From: Duganella guangzhouensis
Lineage (GTDB): Bacteria; Pseudomonadota; Gammaproteobacteria; Burkholderiales; Burkholderiaceae_D
Direction: 5' to 3'
Assembly (NCBI RefSeq): GCF_009674535.1
Contig: NZ_WKJK01000019.1
Location: forward strand, 62,001 to 126,000
DNA length: 64,000 nt
Under the pieces are notes generated by a model. That model saw only the letters and a program-made list of their open reading frames with translations, was not told where the DNA came from and searched no databases. A program made the translations under genes and the position numbers. Shown piece after piece: positions 33,271 through 43,008 of the stretch (its first letter is position 1; every line of letters starts with the position of its first letter).

Positions 33271-35061
33271 ATGGGTCAATACGTCGCGCCAATCCGGGAT
33301 ATGCAATTCGTGCTGCACGAACTGCTGAAAGTGGAAGATGAACTGAAGGCGCTGCCGAATTACTCGGAAGTCGATGCCGACATCATCAACCAGGTGCTGG
33401 AAGAAGGCGGCAAATTCACCTCCGAAGTGCTGTTCCCGCTGAACCACAGCGGCGACCGCGAAGGCTGCCATTACGATGGCGCGACCAAGACCGTGACCAC
33501 GCCTAAAGGCTTCAAGGAAGCCTACAAGCAGTACGTCGAAGGCGGCTGGGCGGCGCTGGCCTGCGATCCGGAATACGGCGGCCAAGGCCTGCCGGTGGTG
33601 ATGAACAACTCGTTCTACGAGATGCTGAACTCGGCCAACCAGGCCTGGACCATGTACCCTGGCCTGTCGCACGGCGCCTACGAGTGCCTGAAAGAACACG
33701 GCACCGAGCACCAGAAAAAAGTCTACCTGCCAAAACTGGTGTCGGGCGAGTGGACCGGCACCATGTGCCTGACCGAACCGCACTGCGGCACCGACCTCGG
33801 CATGCTGCGCTCGAAAGCGCTGCCGCAGGACGACGGCTCGTGGCTGATCACCGGCAACAAGATCTTCATCTCGGCCGGTGAACACGATATGGCGGAAAAC
33901 ATTCTGCACCTGGTGCTGGCCCGCGTGCCGGACGCGCCGGAAGGCTCGAAAGGCATCTCGCTGTTCCTGGTGCCGAAATACCTGCCAAAAGAAGACGGCT
34001 CGGTCGGCGAACGCAACCCGATCACCTGCGGCGCGATCGAAGAAAAAATGGGCATCCACGGTAACTCGACCTGCCAGATGAATCTGGACGGCGCCCGTGG
34101 CTGGATCATCGGCCAGCCGAACAAAGGTCTGAACGCGATGTTCGTGTTCATGAACGCGGCCCGTCTGGGCGTCGGCATGCAGTCGCTGGGTCTGACCGAA
34201 GTGGCTTACCAGAACGCGCTGATCTACGCCAAAGACCGCATCCAGATGCGCTCGCTGACCGGCCCGAAAAATCCGGAAAAACCAGCCGACCCGATCATCG
34301 TGCACGCCGACGTGCGCCGCATGCTGTTGACCGGCAAAGCCTACGCCGAAGGCGCGCGCGCCTTCACCTCCTACGTGGCGCTGCAGATCGACCGCGAACT
34401 GCACCACCCGGACGAAGATGTGCGTAAAGAAGCCGCCGACGAAGTCGCGCTGCTGACCCCGATCATCAAAGCCTTCATCACCGACAATGCCTGGATCGCC
34501 ACTTCGGAAGCGATGCAAGTGTACGGCGGCCACGGCTACATCAGCGAGTGGGGCATGGAGCAATACGTGCGTGACGCCCGTATCAACCTGATCTACGAAG
34601 GCACCAACACCGTGCAATCGCTGGACCTGCTGGGTCGCAAGATCCTGGGCGACAACGGCGCCAAGCTGCGCAAGTTCGGTGAGAAGATCAAATCGTTCGT
34701 CGAAGAAAACGGCCTGGACGAAAACCTGAGCGAGTTCATCACCCCGCTGGGCGAGCTGGGCGACAAAGTCACCAAGCTGACCATGGAAATCGGCATGAAA
34801 GCCTTCCAGAACGCCGACGAAGTGGGCGCCGCCGCCGTGCCTTACCTGCGCGTTGTCGGTCACCTGGTGTACAGCTACTTCTTCGCCCAAATGGCCAAGA
34901 TCGCGCTGGAAAAACAAGATAGCAGCGACACCTTCTACAAAACCAAGCTGGCCACCGCGCGCTTCTATTTCGCTCGTCTGCAACCTGAAACCGCAACCCT
35001 GATCCGCCAGGCACGCTCGGGCTCCGCCAACCTGATGGCACTCGACGCTGACCTGTTCTAA
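33271..35061 (+). CDS. Acyl-CoA dehydrogenase (FadE-type, with C-terminal extension)
   Basis: A 596-residue flavoenzyme that introduces the C2-C3 double bond in acyl-CoA. The acyl-CoA dehydrogenase signature TMCLTEPHCGTDLGMLR is followed by ITGNKIFISAGEHD, YGGHGYISEWGMEQYVRD and IYEGTNTVQSLDLLGRK, which hold FAD-binding residues and the catalytic Glu region. The family is larger than mitochondrial medium-chain enzymes because of a C-terminal domain (about 470-596). It begins 33 bases after the tetR stop with AGGAGA. Confidence 0.94.
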   Translation: MGQYVAPIRDMQFVLHELLKVEDELKALPNYSEVDADIINQVLEEGGKFTSEVLFPLNHSGDREGCHYDGATKTVTTPKGFKEAYKQYVEGGWAALACDPEYGGQGLPVVMNNSFYEMLNSANQAWTMYPGLSHGAYECLKEHGTEHQKKVYLPKLVSGEWTGTMCLTEPHCGTDLGMLRSKALPQDDGSWLITGNKIFISAGEHDMAENILHLVLARVPDAPEGSKGISLFLVPKYLPKEDGSVGERNPITCGAIEEKMGIHGNSTCQMNLDGARGWIIGQPNKGLNAMFVFMNAARLGVGMQSLGLTEVAYQNALIYAKDRIQMRSLTGPKNPEKPADPIIVHADVRRMLLTGKAYAEGARAFTSYVALQIDRELHHPDEDVRKEAADEVALLTPIIKAFITDNAWIATSEAMQVYGGHGYISEWGMEQYVRDARINLIYEGTNTVQSLDLLGRKILGDNGAKLRKFGEKIKSFVEENGLDENLSEFITPLGELGDKVTKLTMEIGMKAFQNADEVGAAAVPYLRVVGHLVYSYFFAQMAKIALEKQDSSDTFYKTKLATARFYFARLQPETATLIRQARSGSANLMALDADLF

Positions 35062-35073
35062 GAGGAAACGACA

Positions 35074-37473
35074 ATGACCAATTTCATCGTTAAAAAAGTA
35101 GCCGTGCTGGGCGCCGGCGTGATGGGCGCGCAGATCGCCGCTCATTGCGTCAACGCCAAAGTGCCTGTGGTGCTGTTCGACCTGCCAGGGAAAGAAGGCA
35201 CGCCGAAAAACGGCATCGTGCTCAAAGCCATCGAAGGTCTGAAAAAACTGTCGCCTGCACCGCTGGGCAACAAGGAACACGCGGCGCTGATCGAAGTCGC
35301 CAACTACGAAGATGACCTGGCCAAGCTGGCCGAGTGCGACCTGATCATCGAAGCGATCGCCGAGCGCCTGGACTGGAAACACGATCTGTACAAGAAAGTC
35401 GCGCCGCACATTTCGCCTAACGCGATCTTCGCCTCGAACACCTCGGGCTTGTCGATCACCAAGCTGGCCGAAGGCTTCGACGCCGACCTGAAATCGCGCT
35501 ACTGCGGCGTGCACTTCTTCAACCCGCCGCGCTATATGCACCTGGTTGAAATCATCCCGACCGTGGATACCAAGCCAGAGATCGCCGACCAGCTGGAAGG
35601 CTTCCTGACCTCGACCCTGGGCAAGGGCGTGGTCCGCGCCAAGGACACCCCGAACTTCATCGCCAACCGTGTTGGTGTGTTCGGCATCCTGGCGATCGTG
35701 CACGAAGCCGAGAAATTCGGTCTGTCGGTGGACGTGGTCGACGATCTGACCGGCGCCAAGCTGGGTCGCGCCAAGTCGGGCACCTTCCGCACCGCCGACG
35801 TGGTTGGTCTGGACACCATGGGTCACGTCATCAAGACCATGCAGGATTATCTGCCGAACGATCCGTTCGCAGCCGTCTACAAAACCCCGGCCGTGCTGGC
35901 CGGGCTGGTAGAGAAGGGCGCGCTGGGCCAAAAGTCCGGCGCGGGCTTCTACAAAAAAGTGGGCAAGGAAATCCAGCGTCTGGATTTCGCCACCGGTGAA
36001 TACGTGCCGGGCGGCGCCAAGGCGGCCGACATCGTGGCGCGCATCCTGAAAGAAAAGGATCCGGTCAAGAAAATGAAGGCGATGCGCGAATCGACCAATC
36101 CACAGGCGCAGTTCCTGTGGGCGATCTTCCGCGACGCTTTCCACTACATCGCGGTGCACCTGGAAGACATCGCCGACAACGCGCGCGACATCGACTTCGC
36201 CATGCGTTGGGGCTTCGGCTGGACCGTGGGTCCATTCGAAACCTGGCAGGCATCCGGCTGGACCCAGGTGGCCCAGTGGGTGAAGGAAGACATCGAAGCC
36301 GGCCACGCGCTGTGCAACGCGCCGCTGCCAGCCTGGGTATTCGAAGGCCCGGTGGCTGAAAAAGGCGTGCACACCGCCGAAGGTTCGTGGTCGGCGAAAG
36401 CCAACGCTTACGTGCCGCGTTCGGAACTGGCCGTGTACAAACGTCAGGAATTCCGCGCACCGGTGCTGGGTTCGGGCGAAGCCAATGGCCGCACCGCCGG
36501 CACCACCGTGTTCGAAGACGACGACGTGCGTCTGTGGCACTCGGGCGACGAAGTGCTGGTGATCTCGCTGAAAACCAAGCTGCACGTGATCAGCCCAGGC
36601 GTGATCGCCGGCTTCCGTAAAGCGCTGGCCGAAGCCGAGAAAAACTTCAAGGGTCTGGTGATCTGGAGCGCGGACGCGGCCGACGGCGGCGCCTTCTCGG
36701 CCGGCGCCGACCTGCAATCGGCACTGCCAGCCTTCATGGCCGGCGGCGCCAAGGCAGTCGATCCGATCATCAAGGAACTGCAAGACACCTTCATGGCGAT
36801 GAAATATTCGAACGTGCCGGTGGTGGCGGCAGTGGCTGGTCTGGCACTGGGCGGCGGCTGCGAGCTGGCGCTGCACGCGTCGAAACGCGTGGCTTCGATC
36901 GAATCCTACATCGGCCTGGTGGAAGTGGGCGTGGGCCTGATCCCTGCCGGCGGTGGCCTGAAAGAGGCGGCATCGCGCGCCTACAAGGAAGCCAAGGGCA
37001 CCGACATCCTGCAATTCCTGAAAACCGGTTTCACCAACGCGGCGACCGCCAACGTGTCGAAATCGGCGCTGGAAGCGCAAGCGATGGGCTACCTGAAAGA
37101 AGACGACGTGATCGTGTTCAACCCGTACGAACTGCTGCACGTGGCAAAAGTTGAAGCGCGCGCCATGTTCGACAAGGGCTACCGCGCGCCGCTGAAGGCA
37201 CCGATCCAGGTCACCGGCCGTTACGGCTGGGGCACCATCAAGGCCCAGCTGGTCAACATGCGCGATGGCGGCTTCATCTCGGCCCACGACTTCAAACTGG
37301 GCGACATGATCGCGCAGATCGTCAGTGGTGGCGACATCGATCAAGGCTCCTTCGTGAGCGAACAGTGGCTGCTGGACATGGAACGTAAAGCCTTCCTGGA
37401 GCTGCTGAACCATCCGAAGACTCAGGAACGCATCATGGGCATGCTGCAAACCGGTAAGCCAGTCCGCAACTAA
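35074..37473 (+). CDS. 3-hydroxyacyl-CoA dehydrogenase / enoyl-CoA hydratase fusion (FadB-type)
   Basis: A 799-residue bifunctional beta-oxidation protein. The N-terminal NAD domain has VAVLGAGVMGAQIAAH and the dehydrogenase signature ends with FIANRVGVF. The C-terminal hydratase/isomerase domain (about residues 490-790) has FSAGADLQ and the oxyanion residues in VAAVAGLALGGGCELALHA. The domain order is dehydrogenase then hydratase, reversed relative to E. coli FadB. It hydrates trans-2-enoyl-CoA and oxidises the product to 3-ketoacyl-CoA. It lies between the dehydrogenase and thiolase genes, 12 bases from each. Confidence 0.94.
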   Translation: MTNFIVKKVAVLGAGVMGAQIAAHCVNAKVPVVLFDLPGKEGTPKNGIVLKAIEGLKKLSPAPLGNKEHAALIEVANYEDDLAKLAECDLIIEAIAERLDWKHDLYKKVAPHISPNAIFASNTSGLSITKLAEGFDADLKSRYCGVHFFNPPRYMHLVEIIPTVDTKPEIADQLEGFLTSTLGKGVVRAKDTPNFIANRVGVFGILAIVHEAEKFGLSVDVVDDLTGAKLGRAKSGTFRTADVVGLDTMGHVIKTMQDYLPNDPFAAVYKTPAVLAGLVEKGALGQKSGAGFYKKVGKEIQRLDFATGEYVPGGAKAADIVARILKEKDPVKKMKAMRESTNPQAQFLWAIFRDAFHYIAVHLEDIADNARDIDFAMRWGFGWTVGPFETWQASGWTQVAQWVKEDIEAGHALCNAPLPAWVFEGPVAEKGVHTAEGSWSAKANAYVPRSELAVYKRQEFRAPVLGSGEANGRTAGTTVFEDDDVRLWHSGDEVLVISLKTKLHVISPGVIAGFRKALAEAEKNFKGLVIWSADAADGGAFSAGADLQSALPAFMAGGAKAVDPIIKELQDTFMAMKYSNVPVVAAVAGLALGGGCELALHASKRVASIESYIGLVEVGVGLIPAGGGLKEAASRAYKEAKGTDILQFLKTGFTNAATANVSKSALEAQAMGYLKEDDVIVFNPYELLHVAKVEARAMFDKGYRAPLKAPIQVTGRYGWGTIKAQLVNMRDGGFISAHDFKLGDMIAQIVSGGDIDQGSFVSEQWLLDMERKAFLELLNHPKTQERIMGMLQTGKPVRN

Positions 37474-37484
37474 GGAATAAGACA

Positions 37485-38681
37485 ATGAGCAAACAAGTTC
37501 AAGAAGCGTACATCGTCGCTGCGACCCGTACCCCGATCGGCAAAGCGCCGCGCGGCATGTTCAACAAAACCCGTCCGGACGACCTGCTGGTCAAGGTGAT
37601 CCAGTCGGCACTGGCGCAAGCGCCTGGCCTGGACCCGGCGCTGATCACCGACGCCATCATCGGCTGCTCGTTCCCGGAAGCGGAACAGGGCTTCAACATC
37701 GCCCGTCAATCGGTGCTGCTGGCCGGTCTGCCACGCACCGTGGGTGGCGTCACCATCAACCGTTACTGCGCGTCGGGCATCACCGCCCTGGCAATGGCGG
37801 CGGACCGTATCCGCGTCGGCGAGTGTGATGTCATGCTGGCCGGCGGCGTTGAGTCGATGTCGATGGTGCCGATGATGGGTCACCATCCATCGATGAACCT
37901 GAACATGTTCACCGACGAAAACGTCGGCATGGCATACGGCATGGGCCTGACCGCTGAAAAAGTGGCCGAGCAGTGGAAAGTGTCGCGTGAAGATCAGGAC
38001 GCGTTCTCGGTGGAATCGCACCGCCGCGCCATCGCCGCGCAGCAAGCCGGTTTCTTCAAGGACGAGACCACCCCGGTCGAGATCATCACCCGCACCCCAG
38101 ATCTGGCCACCGGCGAGATCAAGGTGAAAACCCGCACCGTCGATACCGACGAAGGCGCGCGTCCTGAAACCAGCATGGAAACCCTGGGCAAGCTGAAGCC
38201 AGTGTTCGCCGCCAAAGGTTCGGTTACCGCCGGTAACAGCTCGCAGATGTCCGACGGCGCCGGCGCGCTGCTGGTGGTGTCCGAGAAAATCCTGCGCGAG
38301 CACAACCTGACCCCGCTGGCCAAGTTCTCGTCGTTCGCTGTCAAAGGCGTGCCACCGGAAATCATGGGCATCGGTCCTAAGTTCGCGATTCCAGAGGCGT
38401 GCAAAGCCGCCGGCATCAGCCAGGATCAACTGGACTGGATCGAGCTGAACGAAGCGTTTGCCGCACAGGCGCTGGCCGTGATCCGCGATCTGGGCCTGGA
38501 TACCAGCAAGGTCAACCCGATGGGCGGCGCGATCGCTCTGGGCCACCCGCTGGGCGCGACCGGCGCGATCCGTGCCGCCACCGTGGTGCACGCACTGCGT
38601 CGCAACAGCCTGAAGTACGGCATGGTCACCATGTGCGTCGGCGCGGGCATGGGCGCGGCAGGCATCATCGAACGCGTGTAA
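37485..38681 (+). CDS. Acetyl-CoA C-acyltransferase (3-ketoacyl-CoA thiolase, FadA-type)
   Basis: The 398-residue thiolase has the acyl-accepting cysteine in NRYCASGITALAMAADRI, the histidine motif NPMGGAIALGHPLGATGAI and the second cysteine in MVTMCVGAGMGAAG. It cleaves 3-ketoacyl-CoA to acetyl-CoA plus shortened acyl-CoA, the last step of the cycle. The first three enzymes of the operon form a full beta-oxidation spiral. A hairpin follows the stop. Confidence 0.95.
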   Translation: MSKQVQEAYIVAATRTPIGKAPRGMFNKTRPDDLLVKVIQSALAQAPGLDPALITDAIIGCSFPEAEQGFNIARQSVLLAGLPRTVGGVTINRYCASGITALAMAADRIRVGECDVMLAGGVESMSMVPMMGHHPSMNLNMFTDENVGMAYGMGLTAEKVAEQWKVSREDQDAFSVESHRRAIAAQQAGFFKDETTPVEIITRTPDLATGEIKVKTRTVDTDEGARPETSMETLGKLKPVFAAKGSVTAGNSSQMSDGAGALLVVSEKILREHNLTPLAKFSSFAVKGVPPEIMGIGPKFAIPEACKAAGISQDQLDWIELNEAFAAQALAVIRDLGLDTSKVNPMGGAIALGHPLGATGAIRAATVVHALRRNSLKYGMVTMCVGAGMGAAGIIERV

Positions 38682-38700
38682 TCACGACATTGCAATAGAG

Positions 38701-38735
38701 AGGGCGCTGAGGTTGATACCCAGCGCCCTTTCATT
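38701..38735 (+). terminator. Hairpin after the thiolase gene
   Basis: Nine-base arms AGGGCGCTG and CAGCGCCCT with an 11-base loop are followed by TTCATTTT. It is a possible partial terminator, attenuating expression of the enoyl-CoA hydratase gene that starts at 38748. Confidence 0.6.
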
Positions 38736-38747
38736 TTGGAGACCCAC

Positions 38748-39521
38748 ATGGAAATTTTGAGCAGCATTGAAAACGGCATCCTGACGCTGGAATTCAACCG
38801 TCCAGAGCGCAAGAACGCCATCACCGCCGCCATGTACCAGGCCATGGCCGACGCGCTGACCGCCGCCGAGAGCGACACCGCGGTGCGCGCCATTCTGCTG
38901 ACCGGCAAGTCGGACATCTTCACCGCCGGCAACGACCTGGAAGATTTCATGAAAAACGCGCCTACCAGCGGCGCCATCGAAGACCGTTCGGTATACCAGT
39001 TCATGATGGCGTTGAGCGGCAGCACCAAGCCAGTGGTGGCCGCCGTGGCCGGCAACGCGGTCGGCATCGGCACCACGCTGCTGATGCATTGCGACCTGGT
39101 GTACGCGGCCGACAACGCCAAGTTCTCGATGCCGTTCGTGCAGCTGGGCCTGTGCCCTGAATTCGGCTCCAGCCTGTTGCTGACGCAAATCGCCGGCTAC
39201 CCGCGTGCCGCCGAGAAGCTGATGCTGGGCGAAGCTTTCGGCGCGCAGGAAGCGCTGGAGATGGGCCTGATTTCGAAAGTGCTGCCGGTGGCGGAACTGC
39301 GCGCCTTCGCCGAAGGCCAGGCCGCCAAGCTGGTGGCGCTGCCAGCCAGCTCGATCCGCGTCACCAAAGAGCTGATGAAAGCCGCCCGCAAAGCGCCAGT
39401 GACCGACGCCATCGCCGCCGAAAACACCCATTTCGGCAAAATGCTGTCGGCGCCGGAAGCGAAAGAAGCCTTCATGGCCTTCTTCCAGAAACGCAAACCG
39501 GACTTCACCCAGTTCGCCTGA
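38748..39521 (+). CDS. Enoyl-CoA hydratase/isomerase family protein
   Basis: A 257-residue crotonase-fold protein: EFNRPERKNAITAAMYQAM, then FTAGNDLEDF (oxyanion loop) and VVAAVAGNAVGIGTTLLMHCD. It ends with FQKRKPDF, typical of the family. A second enoyl-CoA hydratase or isomerase could serve unsaturated or branched substrates. ATG 38748 is chosen because GGAGA lies five bases before it. Confidence 0.92.
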   Translation: MEILSSIENGILTLEFNRPERKNAITAAMYQAMADALTAAESDTAVRAILLTGKSDIFTAGNDLEDFMKNAPTSGAIEDRSVYQFMMALSGSTKPVVAAVAGNAVGIGTTLLMHCDLVYAADNAKFSMPFVQLGLCPEFGSSLLLTQIAGYPRAAEKLMLGEAFGAQEALEMGLISKVLPVAELRAFAEGQAAKLVALPASSIRVTKELMKAARKAPVTDAIAAENTHFGKMLSAPEAKEAFMAFFQKRKPDFTQFA

Positions 39522-39528
39522 TGCGTTT

Positions 39529-40995
39529 TTAACCGCCGCCGTGCGTTGGCGCGGCGGCGCGTTGTTTCAAGATGGCGTCGGCAGTGGCCTGGTCCTGGGC
39601 TGACATGCGTTTGGCGATGCCTTCCAGCGCCTGGCCGGCGCGTTCGTGGCCGTTGGCTTTCGCCAGGCTGAACCACACATAGGCCATCCCCAGATCTTTA
39701 TCCCCACCTTCGCCCTGCGCCGACATCACGGCCAGGTTGAACATGGCTTCGCTGTCGCCGCGCATCGCCGCTTCGGTGAACAACTGGCGCGCGGTGCTCA
39801 GGTTCTTCGGCACCTGCTCGCCCTGATAGTAGTACAGGGCCAGCGCGCTTTGCGCCGCCGGATCGGCTTTCAGCGCCGCCGCCTTGTAGTAGGTGTAGGC
39901 TTTGGCCTGATCGACTTTCACGCCTTCGCCCAGATCGTACATGCGCGCCAGTGCGTACAGGGCACCGGCATGGCCGGACTGGGCGGCACGGGCGTACCAG
40001 TTACGCGCCAGCGCGTAGTCCTGCTGGATGCCGTCGCCACCCTGGTAGTACAGTCGGCCCAGGCTGTACTGGGCTGGCGCATAGCCTTCGTCGGCCGCTT
40101 GCTGGAAATAGGCGCGGGCCTGTTTGATGTCCTTGCCGCTGGCCAGACCGAGCGCGTGCAGCGCCGGCACCGAGCCCAGTTCGGCGGCGCGGAGGTACCA
40201 CTTGCGCGCTTCGGCCGGATCTTTCTTCACACCGTCGCTGCCTTCCGTGTACAGCCTGGCCAGCATCAATGCGCCCTCGATCATGCCGTTGGCCGCTTCC
40301 GGATCCTTGGGATTGAAGTGCGTGGGGTAGCGGCCGGCGTCGAAACGGCCAACGGCGGCGCGGTTGAGCCAGTCCAATGCCTTGTCGGTATCGCGCGGCA
40401 TGCCCTGACCGTTCAGGCTGAGCTTGGCCAGCAGCACCGCCGCTTCCGGATAGGCGATTTTCTTGTAGGCGGTTTGCAGCAGCGCGGCCGCCTTGGTGTA
40501 GTCCTTGGCGTCGAGCGCGGCCACGGCGTCGGCAAAGCTTTTGTCGTTGCGGATGATGGATTCACGCGCGGCGGCGGCCTTGCGGTCGTTGACATCGCAC
40601 GGTCCCATGGTGCTCTCGGTGCCGACGCCGGGAATCGACGACGATTCCGCCGTATTGGCGACATCGTTGTCCGGCGCGTTGCCGCTGAATTTGCGTGGAC
40701 GGGTCAGCGGCATCGGCACGTTGGGATCGCTGACTTCGCCGGCCACGGTGGATTCCATGCGCTCGCGGATCGCCAGGTCGGTGTCATCATCCGGCGTGAA
40801 GTAGACGCTGTCCAAGCCGCATTTCGATGCCAGCGAACCGCGCAGCGCGGTTTGCTTGGCGGCGAACACGCGCGGGCTTTCACCGGTCGGTGTCTGCCGG
40901 GTGATCGTGACCACCGGAGCGTTCGGGTCTGGCGCCTGGGCGTTGGCTGCCGCCAGGGTGAACATGAGGGCGATGCCGGCTGTGGGTTTGAACAT
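39529..40995 (-). CDS. Exported Sel1-repeat (tetratricopeptide-like) protein
   Basis: A 488-residue protein with signal peptide (MFKPTAGIALMFTLAAANAQA), a charged N-terminal region and about seven Sel1-like repeats (for example AARKWYLRAAELGSVPALHALG, YSLGRLYYQGGDGIQQDYALA, YALARMYDLGEGVKVD). Such repeats form a solenoid for protein binding in the periplasm. The start at 40995 has AAGGA at proper spacing; upstream methionines would add about 35 non-family residues. It is convergent with the enoyl-CoA hydratase gene. Confidence 0.82.
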   Translation of the reverse strand: MFKPTAGIALMFTLAAANAQAPDPNAPVVTITRQTPTGESPRVFAAKQTALRGSLASKCGLDSVYFTPDDDTDLAIRERMESTVAGEVSDPNVPMPLTRPRKFSGNAPDNDVANTAESSSIPGVGTESTMGPCDVNDRKAAAARESIIRNDKSFADAVAALDAKDYTKAAALLQTAYKKIAYPEAAVLLAKLSLNGQGMPRDTDKALDWLNRAAVGRFDAGRYPTHFNPKDPEAANGMIEGALMLARLYTEGSDGVKKDPAEARKWYLRAAELGSVPALHALGLASGKDIKQARAYFQQAADEGYAPAQYSLGRLYYQGGDGIQQDYALARNWYARAAQSGHAGALYALARMYDLGEGVKVDQAKAYTYYKAAALKADPAAQSALALYYYQGEQVPKNLSTARQLFTEAAMRGDSEAMFNLAVMSAQGEGGDKDLGMAYVWFSLAKANGHERAGQALEGIAKRMSAQDQATADAILKQRAAAPTHGGG

Positions 40996-41152
40996 GGCCA
41001 TCCTTGCCTGAAAATGGCGATGGTAGTGCAAGTCCGGACGCATGCGGCGTTCCGGCGCGATCATGGACGTGATTATTTTATGGGCAGCGGGTATCCACAA
41101 TATGGAAAATAAATGGTATCGTTAACCTATTAATGACCAGCGAATTGTGCTC

Positions 41153-42772
41153 ATGATTAAATTTTGGCTGATGGTCCTTGCGTTGTGCCTCCCGGTGGCC
41201 GCGCATGCGGCAGACGTGCAGGTTGATTGTTCCGGCGCTAGCGCGGCGCCGGTGGTGGGCAATCTGGCGCAGTTGAACGACATGCGGTTTGCGCCGGGCA
41301 CGCGGATTTTGTTCAAGCGCGGTGTGACTTGTCACGGCAGCTTTGTGCCGAGTGCGGATAGTTCGGGCACGGCGGCGGCGCCGATTGTAGTCAGTAGCTA
41401 TGGCGATGCCAGCGCTGGCCGGGCGGTGATTGCGGCCGGCTGCCGCGATGCCGAGGTCGATGCCGATCAGGCGCTCACCAACCGTGCCCGCACGGCGCAA
41501 GGCCGCAGCCCCTATCGTTCGCTGTGCCGCAGCGACGGCGGTCCGGTGGCGCGGGCGGCGATCCATCTGCGCAATCTGGAGTATTGGGAAATCGAGGGGC
41601 TGGAGCTGACCAATGATGGTTTGAGCGACGGTCCGCGCGTTGGGCTGCTGGTGCAGCTGGAGAATTTCGGCGCCGGCCATCACTACCATGTGCGTGATCT
41701 GTATGTGCATCATGTGCGCGGCATGCCGAAGGATGCGGACGGATTGCCGTACAAGGAAACTGGCGGCATCCTGTTCAACATCACGCGCCCTGAAGCGGCG
41801 CAGCGCAAGACCTGGTTTGATGATGTGCTGGTGGAGCACAGTGAAATCTTCCATGTCGATGCGATCGGTTTGTCGACCCGTTCGGCGTGGATGTGCCGTG
41901 CCGGTGGCGCGCCTTGCGGCGACTATCCTCCGTACAAGGGCAAGCCGGTGCCGGCCAGCGCGGCGGCGGATTACACGCCGTCCACGCGTGTGGTGTTCCG
42001 CAATAACCACATCCATGACATCGGCGGCGACGGCATTGTGGTGCGCACCGCCGTGCAGCCACTGGTGGAGGCCAATCTGCTGCACGATATCTGGATGCGC
42101 GCGGCCGGCAACAGCGCCGGCGCCTGGGCCATCAATACCGACGGCGCGCGCTTCCAGTACAACGAGATTCATCATGTGCGCTATCAGGAGCCGTGGGAGC
42201 CGGGCGATGGCATGGCGTTCGATGCGGATCTGGGCACGCGCGACACGCAGGTGGTTCACAACTACAGCCACGACAACGGCGGCGGATTCATGCTGTTCTG
42301 CGCTTGCGACAAGGATGGCCTGGGCAACCCATCGCTCTCGACCGGCACGCTGGTGGAAAATAATCTGAGCGTCAACGACGGCCGCCGTGTGATCGTATTT
42401 GCCGGCTCGCAGGGCGCGGTGGTGCGCGGCAATCTAATCCTGAACACGCAGCCGGGACTGATCTCGCCTGCGGCCGAGAACACCGGCATGGGCAGCAAGA
42501 ACGCCGGTGAGATCCGCGACAACGTGTTCTACCACGGCGCCAACGCCGGCACGCTGTGGCGCGCGATGAAATCCGAGCTGCGCCACGACGACATCCGCTG
42601 GAGCGGCAACCACTTCTACGGCTACCCGGACCGCGCCGAATTCCAATCCGCCCAGTTCTTCACCGGCGACAGCGCCAACACCATCCAACCCGCCGCCAGC
42701 TTCGACCCCGATGCCACAGCCGCCGCATGGCTGACATCTACCAGTTTCAAGGAGCGCAGCTACCAACGTTAA
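41153..42772 (+). CDS. Exported right-handed parallel beta-helix protein
   Basis: The 539-residue protein has a signal peptide (IKFWLMVLALCLPVAAHA) and short repeating strands rich in Asn, Asp and Gly (RNNHIHDIGGDGIVV, VEANLLHDIW, YNEIHHVRYQEPW, VVHNYSHDNGGGF). This fits a parallel beta-helix like pectate lyases or polysaccharide-binding proteins. No catalytic triad can be named. No clear Shine-Dalgarno is seen. It is probably secreted or periplasmic and may act on a polysaccharide. Confidence 0.8.
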   Translation: MIKFWLMVLALCLPVAAHAADVQVDCSGASAAPVVGNLAQLNDMRFAPGTRILFKRGVTCHGSFVPSADSSGTAAAPIVVSSYGDASAGRAVIAAGCRDAEVDADQALTNRARTAQGRSPYRSLCRSDGGPVARAAIHLRNLEYWEIEGLELTNDGLSDGPRVGLLVQLENFGAGHHYHVRDLYVHHVRGMPKDADGLPYKETGGILFNITRPEAAQRKTWFDDVLVEHSEIFHVDAIGLSTRSAWMCRAGGAPCGDYPPYKGKPVPASAAADYTPSTRVVFRNNHIHDIGGDGIVVRTAVQPLVEANLLHDIWMRAAGNSAGAWAINTDGARFQYNEIHHVRYQEPWEPGDGMAFDADLGTRDTQVVHNYSHDNGGGFMLFCACDKDGLGNPSLSTGTLVENNLSVNDGRRVIVFAGSQGAVVRGNLILNTQPGLISPAAENTGMGSKNAGEIRDNVFYHGANAGTLWRAMKSELRHDDIRWSGNHFYGYPDRAEFQSAQFFTGDSANTIQPAASFDPDATAAAWLTSTSFKERSYQR

Positions 42773-42873
42773 TATGGCTCAATGCCAATTCTGGTGACAG
42801 ATGGATGATCCAATCTCATGCTGGCGAGCGGCGATTGCCGCAAGCCATTACAGCAAGGCTTGCTTGCACGGGA

Positions 42874-42888
42874 TATCGCTACGCGATA
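42874..42888. promoter_or_regulatory. Candidate HigA operator
   Basis: Perfect six-base arms TATCGC and GCGATA around TAC, ending five bases before the start of the higB relic. Toxin-antitoxin operators of this kind lie over the promoter of the pair and are bound by the antitoxin. The rest of the 42773-42873 gap shows nothing recognisable. Confidence 0.5.
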
Positions 42889-42893
42889 GGATC

Positions 42894-42992
42894 ATGATCA
42901 AAAGCTTTCGCCATAAGGGCCTTAAGCGCTTCTTCGAAACCGGAAGCACGGCCGGTATAAATCTAGCTCACGCCACCCGTTTTTACCATTAA
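42894..42992 (+). pseudogene. higB toxin relic with large internal deletion
   Basis: The 32-codon ORF starts like a full HigB (MIKSFRHKGLKRFFETGST) and continues to AHATR, then ends directly with FYH, resembling the DYH end of full-length HigB proteins. About 60 central residues, including the RNase core, appear to be missing while the frame and stop are kept. Toxin activity should be lost. It is followed after 16 bases by an intact higA-like gene. Confidence 0.7.
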
Positions 42993-43008
42993 ATGATGAG
43001 ATATCCCA

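Noticed and set aside
33244..37485. Minus-strand open frame of 1413 codons across fadE- and fadB-type genes
   Set aside because: It is the antisense shadow of two well-supported genes in GC-rich codons. It has His/Gln/Arg-rich composition without any recognised domain, and it spans an operon boundary.
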